Source: Roseovarius salinarum (lineage in GTDB: Bacteria; Pseudomonadota; Alphaproteobacteria; Rhodobacterales; Rhodobacteraceae). Taken from it: a stretch of 64,000 bases of DNA. Of the stretch, positions 7,916 to 16,574 are shown piece after piece. Positions within the stretch are counted from its first letter, which is position 1, and each line of letters opens with the position of its first letter. The DNA lies in assembly GCF_002834145.1 (NCBI RefSeq), contig NZ_PHNT01000001.1:137303-201302 (forward strand), read 5' to 3'. The notes below the pieces were generated by a model. It saw only the letters and a program-made list of their open reading frames with translations, had not been told where the DNA came from and ran no database searches. The translations under genes were made by a program, and so were the position numbers.

Positions 7916-9859
7916 ATGACCGAGACGACCCGGGATACCGCCACGTCCGGCGCCGGGGGGCGCGCACCAATGCCGCGTGCCCTGGTGACGCCGCGCTACC
8001 TGCTGCCGGTCGCGGTGGCCTGGGTCGTCTTTCACCTTGTCGCCGCCGGCTCGGGGCTGATCGGCAGCCACGTGCTGCGAAGCGTGCACCTGTGCGGGGC
8101 GATCGTGCTGACGGTTCTGTTCCAGCCGCTGCGGCCCGCCCTGCGGGCGGTGGACTGGGCCATCATCGCCACGGCCGTCACGGCCGGTGGCTATCTCGTC
8201 GTGCACAGCGACGCCATCCTGATGTCCAACTGGTTCATCAATCCCGCCGTCGAAAAGGCGCTGAGCGGCGCGCTCTTCCTGGCGCTGATGGAATGCATCC
8301 GCCGCGCGCTGGGATGGGTCTTCGTCGGGCTGGTGCTGGTGTTCCTGGCCTACGCGGTCCTTGGCCCCTACATCCCCGGCGTCCTGGGGCATCGCGGCCT
8401 GACCGCGGACCGGCTGCTGTTCAGCTTCTACCTCGGGGCGCAGGGCGTGACTGGGATGCTGGTGGGGATCTCCGCAAGCGTGGTCGCGCTGTTCCTGATC
8501 TTCGGCGAGCTGCTGAATACCAGCGGCGCGGGCCAGACCTTCCTGAACATCGCGCTGCGCATCGGTGGCCGGCTGCGCGGGGGCGCCGGCATGGTCGCGG
8601 TGATCGGCAGCGCGTTCATGGGCATGATCAACGGTTCGGCGGTGGCGAACGTCGCCAGCACCGGGGTGCTGACGATCCCGCTGATGCGCCGCCTGGGTTT
8701 TTCCCGCAACCTTTCCGGCGCGATCGAGTCGGTGGCCTCCACCGGCGGGCAGTTCATGCCGCCGATCATGGGGCCCGGCGCCTTCCTGATGGCCGAGCTT
8801 CTGGGCATTTCCTATCTCGATGTCGCGACGGCCGCGCTGATCCCGTCCACCCTGTTCTACATCGGGCTGCTCTTCGCGGTCTGGCTTTTCGCGGGCAAGA
8901 ACGGCCTGCAACCCATCCCCAGCGAGATGATCCCGGAGCGGCGGGTCGCCTATGCGCCGAGGGCCGTGCTGGTGCTGATCGTGCCGATCGGCGTGCTCGT
9001 CGGGCTGGTCATCGCGCGGTTCACCGTCCAGTACGCCGTGCTTTGGGCGATCGTCCTGGCGCTGCTCCTGTTCGTCATCGGCCAGCTTTCCACGCTCCGC
9101 GAGGCGGGCGGGATGCGCCGCGCGCTGGCGGAAACCGGGCGCGGGATCGGCATGATGTCGGACCAGGCGGCACGCAACGTGGCCTATGTCGGGATGATCA
9201 TCGCGGCGGCGCAGCTTGTCGTGGCGATCATCAACCTCACCGGGCTCGGGGTCACGCTGTCGCAGATCATCGTCACGCTCGGCCGCGACATGCTTGTGCT
9301 GTCGTTGATCCTGACGATGGTGGTCGCGATCATGCTGGGCATGGGCATGCCGACCCCGGCGGCCTATGCGGTCGCCGCGGCCGTGCTCGGGCCGCCGCTT
9401 GGGCGCCTCGGGCTGGAACTGATCGAGGCGCACCTGTTCATCTACTATTTCGCGTGCCTCGCGGCGATCACGCCCCCCGTCGCCGCGGCGGTGTTCGCGG
9501 CCACCGCGATCAGCCGCGGCAGGGTGCTTCCCACGGCCGGTTTCGCGATCCTGCTGTCGCTCAGCCTTTACCTCGTGCCCTATCTTTTCGTGCAGGACCC
9601 GGTCCTGCTGATGCAGGGCAGCATCGGCAGCATCGCGGTCGCCTTCGTGACCGGCGCGGCCGGCGTCGGGCTGCTCACCGTCGTCACCGTGGGGTATTTC
9701 GAGGCAGCGGTCCCGCTGGCCGTGCGCGGGGCGTGCCTTCTTGCCGCGCTGGCACTTCTGCTGCCGGACACGCTGACGGATGTGATCGGCGCGGTGGTCT
9801 TTGCCGGTCTTTTGGCCTTACATCTGCGGGCACGGCAGTCGGCCGGTGCCCGCCCCTGA
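7916..9859 (+). CDS. TRAP transporter fused 4TM/12TM permease
   Basis: This 647-residue integral membrane protein combines the small (DctQ-like) and large (DctM-like) TRAP subunits, as is usual for TAXI systems. Many hydrophobic helices are visible. The central SAFMGMINGSAVANVAST and GMGMPTPAAYA segments belong to the DctM core. Transport is expected to be secondary and sodium-driven by family analogy. It is the last catabolic gene before the regulator. Confidence 0.92.
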   Translation: MTETTRDTATSGAGGRAPMPRALVTPRYLLPVAVAWVVFHLVAAGSGLIGSHVLRSVHLCGAIVLTVLFQPLRPALRAVDWAIIATAVTAGGYLVVHSDAILMSNWFINPAVEKALSGALFLALMECIRRALGWVFVGLVLVFLAYAVLGPYIPGVLGHRGLTADRLLFSFYLGAQGVTGMLVGISASVVALFLIFGELLNTSGAGQTFLNIALRIGGRLRGGAGMVAVIGSAFMGMINGSAVANVASTGVLTIPLMRRLGFSRNLSGAIESVASTGGQFMPPIMGPGAFLMAELLGISYLDVATAALIPSTLFYIGLLFAVWLFAGKNGLQPIPSEMIPERRVAYAPRAVLVLIVPIGVLVGLVIARFTVQYAVLWAIVLALLLFVIGQLSTLREAGGMRRALAETGRGIGMMSDQAARNVAYVGMIIAAAQLVVAIINLTGLGVTLSQIIVTLGRDMLVLSLILTMVVAIMLGMGMPTPAAYAVAAAVLGPPLGRLGLELIEAHLFIYYFACLAAITPPVAAAVFAATAISRGRVLPTAGFAILLSLSLYLVPYLFVQDPVLLMQGSIGSIAVAFVTGAAGVGLLTVVTVGYFEAAVPLAVRGACLLAALALLLPDTLTDVIGAVVFAGLLALHLRARQSAGARP

Positions 9860-9993
9860 GGCCGCGCCACGGTGGGTAACGGCCCGCGTGACAAGACGAC
9901 GTGTTTCGGGGTATGCGCAGTGCCGATATGGCGCGCGGGCGGCGCAGGCCGCCATCGCGCCACCCATTGGGCAAGGGAAGGCGGCCGCAGGCA

Positions 9994-10737
9994 ATGAAAT
10001 TTTCAGACGCGTCTTCGACACGGGCTCTCAGGTTGTTCGAGTGTTTCGCGCAAGAGGGCACGCCCCTTTCGCTGAGCGAAATCGCCAAGCTCATGGACAC
10101 GCCGATCAGCACCTGCCACGCGCTCGTCGCCGTCCTGCGCGAGGGTGGCTACCTTTACACGAACCGCAGGACGAAAAGGTTCTACCCGACGAAGAGACTG
10201 CTCCGCCTTGCCCGGAGCATCGCCGCCGAGGATCCCATGGTATCCTACTTCGAACCGTACCTGCGCCAGCTGGGCGAAGCGACGCGCGAAACCGTGATCC
10301 TCGGCACCCGGCAGGACGACAGCGTTGTCTACCTCGACGTGATCGAGGGGCCGCAGGTCATCCGCTACAGCGCCGAACCGGGCGACATCAAGCCGCTGCA
10401 TTCCAGCGCGATCGGCAAGCTCGTGCTGGGCGAGATGCCGGACGAGGAACGGGCGAGGGTGCTGGACCGGCTCTCACTCGACAAGGTGACGGACAACACG
10501 GTCGTCGAGAAAGCGGCGCTGGACGCACAGTTGCGCGACGCACACGCGGCGGGCGTGTATCTGACCAGCGGGGAAAACGTTTCCGACGTGATGGCGGCCG
10601 CCATTCCGGTGGTCGTGTATGGTGAGCTTTTCGGCGTTGCGGTGGCGGGGCCGCGCGAGCGCATGAAAGCGGGGTACGACGCGGTTCAAGCGGCGCTCAT
10701 GCAGGTCGGGCAAGCCCTGAAAACGGATTTCGAATAG
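9994..10737 (+). CDS. IclR-family transcriptional regulator
   Basis: This 247-residue regulator has an N-terminal winged helix (residues 5-65, including LSLSEIAKLMDTPISTCH) and a C-terminal IclR effector domain with ALGKLVLG-like (SAIGKLVLGEMP) and ATR-ETVIL segments. An upstream GTG at 9901 is open, but the ATG at 9994 begins the conserved domain and has a purine-rich GGGAAGG site, so I prefer it. It lies 134 bp after the permease on the same strand and most likely controls the operon, perhaps through the palindrome at 1935-1968, with the substrate or its CoA ester as ligand. Confidence 0.88.
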   Translation: MKFSDASSTRALRLFECFAQEGTPLSLSEIAKLMDTPISTCHALVAVLREGGYLYTNRRTKRFYPTKRLLRLARSIAAEDPMVSYFEPYLRQLGEATRETVILGTRQDDSVVYLDVIEGPQVIRYSAEPGDIKPLHSSAIGKLVLGEMPDEERARVLDRLSLDKVTDNTVVEKAALDAQLRDAHAAGVYLTSGENVSDVMAAAIPVVVYGELFGVAVAGPRERMKAGYDAVQAALMQVGQALKTDFE

Positions 10738-10799
10738 CGCGCTCGACAGCCGGTACGCCCGGTCCGGCATGGCGGCCCGCCGCGGTCGCGCCATCTGCA

Positions 10800-13430
10800 T
10801 CAGCCGCTCGCCGGCGCCCGCTCGATCGCCGGCCGCGTGCCGCCAAGGTCCTCGAAGGCCCGTGTCCGGCAGGAAAAGACCAGGATCTGCTGGTTGCGCG
10901 CGGCGCGCGTCAACGCCGAGAACATCTTCACGATCCGTGCGTCGTCGGAATGGACCAGCGCGTCGTCGAGGATGATCGGGATCTCCCGGCCCTGGCGCGC
11001 GTAGAGACGTGCGAAGGCCAGCCGGGTCAGGATCGCAACCTGCTCGACCGCCCCGCCACTGAGAACGTCGAGCTCCTCCGTTTCCCCGTCGCGGACGATG
11101 CGCGCCGGCAGCATGGTCTCGGGGTCCATCTCGACCTCGGCGTCCGGGTGGAGCATCTTAAGCAAGGGCAGCAGCTCGTTCGTCACCGGTTCGAAGTACG
11201 TTTCGCGCGCGGCCGCCCGCGCGGCCTCCAGCTGCGCCTTGAGTTCCCTGAGGACGGCCACCTCCTCGGCGTAGCGCGCCGCGCGCTCGCGGGCGCGTTT
11301 CAGCTTGTCACGGCACTCCTCGAGGCGGTACTCGACGCCGTCCTCGGCGCGCGCGCCGATCAGCCCGTCGAGCGTGGCGAGCCGTTCCTGCCGATGCGCC
11401 CGGGTCCTCTCCGTCGCCTCCTGTGCCGATCGGACACGTTCGAGTTCGGCCTCCAGCGCCTCGAGGTCCGGGGCCTTCGCCTCGAGATCCGCAAGGGCCG
11501 CGTGCGCCTCGTCCCGTGCCTGAAGCGCCCGGTCCCTGGCCGCGTCGCGTTCCGCGACCGCCTCGGGGCCGGGCGCGGTCTCGGCCTCCGCGATCGCCTG
11601 CCTGATCAGCCGCGCTTCCGTGCGCGCGCCGGCCAGCGCCTCGGCCGCCGCATTGCGGGATTCGCGGGCGGTATCGCGCCGCGTTGTCGCTTGTGCGACC
11701 GCGGTTTCCGCGGCCTCCAGCGCGCGCTCGAGCGCACCGGAGTCCTCCTTCGGAGGCTCGTCCGATAGGTCCAGCCCCTCGGCCTCGAGGGCCTCGATCT
11801 CCTGCCGCAACGCATCGACGCCCTCCGGCGCGACGACGGCGAGGGCATCCTCCGCCCGGGCCTTCTCCCGGGTGGCCGCCTGCCACGTTTCGTGCAGCGC
11901 ACGCGCCTGGGCACGGGTCTCCACGCCGAGTCGGTCGAGCACGTCGGCCAGCGCGTCCTCGGCTCGAGCAACATGGTCGGCGTCCACGGACCCGGATGGC
12001 CGAAGCGTCATCCGCCCGATCCCCGGCAGCGCAAGAACTGTCTTGGTCACGATCGGCAATTCCGTGCCGGGCTCCACGGGGGCCTGCCCCTGCAGGACAC
12101 GGGCCGCGCCGTCATAGTCCATCGATACCCGTGGCGCCGACGCCTCGCGCCGGGCCGTCAGCCCCGCCAGTTCATCCGCGCGGGCCTCCACCTCGGCAAC
12201 AAGGTCGGGCACGCCCGCGTGCCCGGCCAGGAACTCCGCGCTCGTCCGGTGCGCCCGGACGAAGCCGCGCGCCTTGTTCATCTGGGCGACCAGCTTTTCA
12301 TGCCGGGCAGCACGCTCGCGCCGCTTCTCGTGGTCCCGCACGGCCGCCAGGCGCGCGGCCACTTCGTCGCGTACGGCGACCGCCGTCCTGAGGCCCTTCT
12401 CTTCATGCGCGAGATCGGCATCGCGGCTTTCCAGATCCTCGGTCGCCCGCTCGAGCGCCGCGTCGGCCGTCCCGGCCGCCGTCCGGCGCGCGGCGTCCGC
12501 TTCGCGGGCGCGGCGGGCGGAGTCCGCCCGTTCCCCGGCGCGGTCGGCCTCGATCTGTGCAAGCCGCAGGGTCTGCCGTGCCTCCTCCACCCGCGCGGCG
12601 TGGGCCCGCGCGGTCTCCACGGCCTCCCGCGCGGCGCGCAGCGCCTCGGCCCGCTGTGCATCGCGGTCCGGGTCGGCGTCCGCCGCGCTTTGCCGGCGCA
12701 GCTCGGCGCGCTCCTCGAGCGCGTCGGTGAGTTCCGACAGCGGTCCGGACAACTCCGCTTCCTCTGCCTCGAGGGCCGCGACCTCCGCGCGCGCCCGGGC
12801 CCAGGCGCCGCCGGCCTTGGGATTTCCCGCCTGCGTGGCCAGCGCCTCCAGCTCCGCGGTACATTTCTTCATGATCGCGTCCATCCGGCGCCCGCCCGTG
12901 ATATTGTCCACCTCGCCGGCAACCGACGACATGAGGGTCTGCCGCGCCTCGCGCAGCCGCGCGCGTTCGGATTTCTCGCGCGCGCCGCTGCCCGCGGGTT
13001 CCATCCCGGTCGCGCCCTGGCGGACCCACAGAAGCCCGGCCGGGGCGCCCTCGGCAGCGCCGATGAAGCGCGCGATCCAGTCCTCGGCCTCGCCTTCCTG
13101 GGCGATCACCCGTCCGTTGGCGAGGTCGGTCACGCGCGCGGCCTTGCGGGACAGGAAGCTCTTTTCCAGCCGGAATGCCCGTCCCTGCGGGTCCTCCACA
13201 TCCGCCGCGATGCGCACCGCCCCCTTCGCGTAGGGCTGCAGGCTCTTGATCTCCTGTGCCTGGCTCTTGTGGTCGAGAAAGAAGAGCGCGTGAAGCGCGT
13301 CGAAGAAGGTGGACTTGCCGGATTCGTTGGGCGCCGAGATCGTGGTGACCCCGTCCCCGATGCCCGTGATCGAGGCCGTCTCGCCGGCAAACCGGCGGAC
13401 GTTCGTAAGGTGGATCGCGCGCAGCTTCAT
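10800..13430 (-). CDS. SMC-like ATPase, YhaN/SbcC family
   Basis: This 876-residue protein has an N-terminal ABC ATPase half with Walker A at APNESGKST (about 34-42) and long charged coiled coils in the middle. The C-terminal half carries the signature LSGGAVEQVA and Walker B IPIILDDAL. This is the architecture of the SbcC/Rad50 branch, closest to YhaN-type proteins. It lacks an obvious CxxC zinc hook in the middle. Its start overlaps the stop of the metallophosphoesterase upstream by 4 bp, so the two probably form an SbcCD-like nuclease complex acting on DNA ends or hairpins. It is shorter than classical SbcC (about 1000 residues or more). Confidence 0.85.
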   Translation of the reverse strand: MKLRAIHLTNVRRFAGETASITGIGDGVTTISAPNESGKSTFFDALHALFFLDHKSQAQEIKSLQPYAKGAVRIAADVEDPQGRAFRLEKSFLSRKAARVTDLANGRVIAQEGEAEDWIARFIGAAEGAPAGLLWVRQGATGMEPAGSGAREKSERARLREARQTLMSSVAGEVDNITGGRRMDAIMKKCTAELEALATQAGNPKAGGAWARARAEVAALEAEEAELSGPLSELTDALEERAELRRQSAADADPDRDAQRAEALRAAREAVETARAHAARVEEARQTLRLAQIEADRAGERADSARRAREADAARRTAAGTADAALERATEDLESRDADLAHEEKGLRTAVAVRDEVAARLAAVRDHEKRRERAARHEKLVAQMNKARGFVRAHRTSAEFLAGHAGVPDLVAEVEARADELAGLTARREASAPRVSMDYDGAARVLQGQAPVEPGTELPIVTKTVLALPGIGRMTLRPSGSVDADHVARAEDALADVLDRLGVETRAQARALHETWQAATREKARAEDALAVVAPEGVDALRQEIEALEAEGLDLSDEPPKEDSGALERALEAAETAVAQATTRRDTARESRNAAAEALAGARTEARLIRQAIAEAETAPGPEAVAERDAARDRALQARDEAHAALADLEAKAPDLEALEAELERVRSAQEATERTRAHRQERLATLDGLIGARAEDGVEYRLEECRDKLKRARERAARYAEEVAVLRELKAQLEAARAAARETYFEPVTNELLPLLKMLHPDAEVEMDPETMLPARIVRDGETEELDVLSGGAVEQVAILTRLAFARLYARQGREIPIILDDALVHSDDARIVKMFSALTRAARNQQILVFSCRTRAFEDLGGTRPAIERAPASG

Positions 13431-14551
13431 TGCGATACCTCCCTGGCCATCGTGTAGAGCCGGGACAGCGCCCGTTCGCTGACGCGGCGCTCGTCGGCGG
13501 CGCGGTCGGCATCCTCGCTGTCCGCCAACAGCCGCTCGGCCGCCACGCGCAACGCCCCTGCCGTGTCGATGTCGTCGAGGTCCGTGGTGTCATGCTCGGT
13601 CGCGATGGCCGAGGTGTCGGCCTCGAAATGCCCGAAATCATCGGCAAGGTCCGCGCAAACCCGCTCGACCTGCGCCTGCGCGCCCAGCGGCAGCCGGCCC
13701 TCCACGGTCATCCGAACCAGCGCGTCGCGCCGCGCCGCCGGCGCCGGCAGCGCGGCCTCGAGCGCCGCCCGGATGTCCTCCCCCGGCCGCAGGTCGACCC
13801 GGGGCGCACACCAGCTGAAATGACCCGTCGGGATCGCTTCTACGTCGGGTGTCGCCCCCGGCGCCGCGATCTCGACCAGCAGCGGGCCGGCGCGATCGTG
13901 CCGCTTGAAGCTGTCGGGCTCCGGCGCACCGCTGTACCAGGTGCGCGCATCGACCCGGAGACGGCCATGCCAGTCCCCGAGCGCGAGGTAATCGAGGCCC
14001 GCCGACCGGGCCCGGTCGGGCGCAATCACGCCCGGCGCCGCATCGTCGCTGCCGAAGTCGCGGATGCCGCCGTGCGCGAGCCCGACCCGGACCCGTGCCG
14101 GATCGGTTTCGGCATCGTCCATCCATTCCGTGAGGTCGCGCCCGGGGTGGCGCACCTGCGGCGGCGCGGGCAGCAGCGTCATGTCCGCCCCGACGTCCAC
14201 CGGCAGCGGGTCGAGCGCGAGGATCACGTTGTCGGGTTTTTCCCGCACGATCCTGTCCCAGAGCTCCGACGCGGCGAGGCTGTCATGGTTGCCCGGCAGG
14301 ATGACCCACCGGATGTCCGAGGCGTCGGCGAACGCCCGGATCGCCTGCCGGACGACGCGCGGCGGGGGTGTCTGCGCATCGAAGGTGTCGCCGGCCAGCA
14401 GTACCGTCCCGGCCGCGCGGTCTCGAGCAAGCTGCGCGATCTCCGCGATCTTCGCGAACCGCGCCTCGCGCAGCCGCCCGCGGAGCGACTCGTCGAAACG
14501 GCCGAAGGGCTTGGCCAGGTGAAGATCGGACGTATGCAGAAAGCGCGGCAT
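13427..14551 (-). CDS. SbcD/YhaO-like metallophosphoesterase (DNA nuclease subunit)
   Basis: This 374-residue protein has all the calcineurin-type phosphoesterase motifs in order: DLHL (D9, H11), GDTFD, GNHD, an LAHG segment and GDWHG. Together they bind two metal ions, as in SbcD/Mre11. It is the upstream partner of the SMC-like ATPase (ATGA overlap) and presumably its nuclease. The pair is housed between the B12-mutase operon and a recombinase remnant, so it may be cargo of an acquired region rather than the cell's main SbcCD. Confidence 0.87.
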   Translation of the reverse strand: MPRFLHTSDLHLAKPFGRFDESLRGRLREARFAKIAEIAQLARDRAAGTVLLAGDTFDAQTPPPRVVRQAIRAFADASDIRWVILPGNHDSLAASELWDRIVREKPDNVILALDPLPVDVGADMTLLPAPPQVRHPGRDLTEWMDDAETDPARVRVGLAHGGIRDFGSDDAAPGVIAPDRARSAGLDYLALGDWHGRLRVDARTWYSGAPEPDSFKRHDRAGPLLVEIAAPGATPDVEAIPTGHFSWCAPRVDLRPGEDIRAALEAALPAPAARRDALVRMTVEGRLPLGAQAQVERVCADLADDFGHFEADTSAIATEHDTTDLDDIDTAGALRVAAERLLADSEDADRAADERRVSERALSRLYTMAREVSQ

Positions 14552-14774
14552 TCAGCCTCCAGATTGAATTTCTCACGACGGTACCTTGTTGCCGGACCAA
14601 GCGTTCCCGCGGTGAGACTTGCGTTCATTCCTCATCCAGAACGGCGCCGCGCTCAACCTGGCGATTGCGAAATCGGGATGCTCTGCAATCAAGGCGCCTC
14701 GGCGGTGATGCCCGCCGACGCGCACGCATTACACCGACACCAAGCCCGAGATCGTCGGCAGAAATCCTTCCCGG

Positions 14775-15355
14775 GCCAGCCCGGTCCGCCCAAGCCGCCC
14801 TCCACGGCGCGTAGAAGGTTCGCGTGGATCGTTTGCAGGTCCCGCACCTTCTCGTCGTGCCGCCGTAGGGCGGCACCGCTGTCCTCTTCCTGCGCGCGCA
14901 GCTTGGCGATGAAGCGGGCGCGGAAGTCCTCATACGCCGCGTCCTGCATCAGGCCGCTGCGCATGCAGCCCAGGATCGCCTCGGCCGCGTCGGTCTCGCG
15001 CAGCCCGGGCATTCCCTCGCAGACAGCGGCCCCCTTCTCCTTGGCGTTGGCACAGTAGTAGAGGCGCCGACGGCCCTTGCCGGCCACGGTGAGCTTGCCA
15101 CCGCACTGGCCGCAGCTCAGCAACCCGGACAGAAGGTATTTTCCGGCGGCGCGTGCTCTGCGACGCGCCTGCGCCGGTCTTCCATTCCTCCGGCGGATTG
15201 AGACGGGACACGCGCTTCTGCGTGATCGGATGCTTGCGATAGGACAGCCGGTTCCAGACCCGCCGGCCGCTATAAAGCTCGTTGTTGAGTATGCCGGTGC
15301 CGCGGGCGCGATGCCCGTGGATCGTGTTCTGCTTCCAATGCCGATTGAGTCAAAT
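14775..15355 (-). pseudogene. Large serine recombinase remnant, frameshifted and headless
   Basis: Two frames on this strand encode consecutive pieces of a resolvase-type recombinase. From about 15350 to 15180 the translation reads RGTGILNNELYSGRRVWNRL and then KHPITQKRVSRLNPPEEW, the 'recombinase' domain. From about 15147 to 14780 another frame reads GKYLLSGLLSCGQCGGKL and then YYCANAKEKG, the zinc beta-ribbon, followed by a coiled-coil tail. A frameshift separates them, and the N-terminal catalytic resolvase domain with its Ser is missing. It lies just beyond tRNA-Pro, a typical position for a decayed integration module. Confidence 0.75.
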
Positions 15356-15489
15356 GACTTCCGAGGCCCGGTTCGAGAACAATGGGGGAAGCAGGTCAGC
15401 CAGCAGCGGGCTTCGCTGCAAATTGCTAACCGCATATCCTAGGAAGCAATTTCGCTGGAACAGACCAGATCGTGCCGGCCCTCGAACAA

Positions 15490-15566
15490 TGGTCGGAGTG
15501 GCAGGATTCGAACCTACGACCCCCGCCTCCCGAAGACGGTGCTCTACCAGGCTGAGCTACACTCCG
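15490..15566 (-). tRNA. tRNA-Pro (anticodon CGG)
   Basis: The reverse strand folds as a complete cloverleaf. The acceptor arm CGGAGTG pairs with CACTCCG, there is a GCTCAGCCTGGTAGAGC D-arm, and the anticodon stem is CCGTC/GGCGG with loop TTCGGGA giving anticodon CGG. A GGTTCGAATCC T-arm follows, and the 3' CCA is encoded. It reads proline CCG codons, which are common in such GC-rich genomes. The 3' end faces the recombinase remnant, as expected for a tRNA attachment site. Confidence 0.97.
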
Positions 15567-15661
15567 ACCGTGCAGGGGCGATTAAACCCAACCGTCGCGA
15601 TATGCAAGTGTTGAAATAACCCGAAACCATGGACAGATTGGCGAAAAATCCGCGGGGAGCA

Positions 15662-16567
15662 ATGTCCTATCGGCTCAATCCCGAGAACGCGTTGATCGAC
15701 GAGATGCGCACCGCCGCATACGAGCAGATCGACGGCGCCCTGGCTTCGCTTGAGGCCACCGAGACCGAGCTGGAGGAATCGGTACATGACGTGCGCAAGC
15801 GGATGAAGAAACTTCGCGGGCTTCTGCGGCTGGCGCGGCCCGCGCTGGGCAGGACCTACGAGACCGAGAACCGTGCCTTTCGCGACATCGCGCGGCTTTT
15901 CTCTGACATCCGCGACGCGCAGGTGCTGCGCGAGACGGTTGACGGGCTGGCCGGGCATATGCCCGAGGATCGCGCCGAGGCCGTTCTCGCGCCCGTGCGC
16001 GACTGGGCCGATGCACGACGGGACGCGGTGCTGCGCGAGAAGAACCTGCCGGTCCGGCTGGAGGACGCCGGCCACCGCCTTGTCGCCGCGCGCGACCGCG
16101 TGACCGCCTGGGCGCTGATGGAAGCCGAGGACGCCGCAATTGCCGGCGGAGTTGCCAAGACGTACGGTCGGGTGTGCAAGCGCCATTTCGAGGCACGGCA
16201 AGCTCCGAACCCGGAGCGCCTGCACGAATGGCGCAAGCGGGTGAAGTATCACTGGTACCATTGCCGGCTGCTGCGCAACGCATGGCCGGCCGAGTTGTCG
16301 GCGCGCGCCGACGCGCTGGACGACCTGGGCGAATGGCTGGGGGATGACCACGATCTGGTCGTCCTGGTCGACACGCTGCGCGAGGACGCGACCGGCCGTC
16401 TTCCCCAGGCCGCGATCGAAGAGATCGCCACGCTCGCGCGTGAACGGGGCCAGATGCTGCGCCAACGCGCCTTTGCCGCGGCGCCGCGGCTCATGGTCGA
16501 ATCCAGGCAGGCGCTCGCGCAGCGCCTTGCGGGCTATTGGTCGGTCGCGCGGGCCTCGGCCGAATAG
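15662..16567 (+). CDS. CHAD domain-containing protein
   Basis: This protein of about 301 residues is an all-helical CHAD domain. It carries repeated conserved His and basic patches (HDVRKRMKKLRGLLRL near the N terminus and LHEWRKRVKYHWYHCRLLR later) that bind inorganic polyphosphate in characterised members. No CYTH triphosphatase domain is fused, although CHAD proteins often have one. I chose the ATG at 15662 over 15629 because it follows a GGGGAG ribosome site and begins the domain. Its role is probably tied to polyphosphate granules. It is a single gene, not obviously in an operon. Confidence 0.85.
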   Translation: MSYRLNPENALIDEMRTAAYEQIDGALASLEATETELEESVHDVRKRMKKLRGLLRLARPALGRTYETENRAFRDIARLFSDIRDAQVLRETVDGLAGHMPEDRAEAVLAPVRDWADARRDAVLREKNLPVRLEDAGHRLVAARDRVTAWALMEAEDAAIAGGVAKTYGRVCKRHFEARQAPNPERLHEWRKRVKYHWYHCRLLRNAWPAELSARADALDDLGEWLGDDHDLVVLVDTLREDATGRLPQAAIEEIATLARERGQMLRQRAFAAAPRLMVESRQALAQRLAGYWSVARASAE

Positions 16568-16574
16568 ACGCCGA

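Noticed and set aside
11892-13457. Long forward open frames over the SMC-like ATPase
   Set aside because: Arg/Pro/Leu-rich antisense shadows of the 876-residue ATPase, without recognisable domains or ribosome sites.
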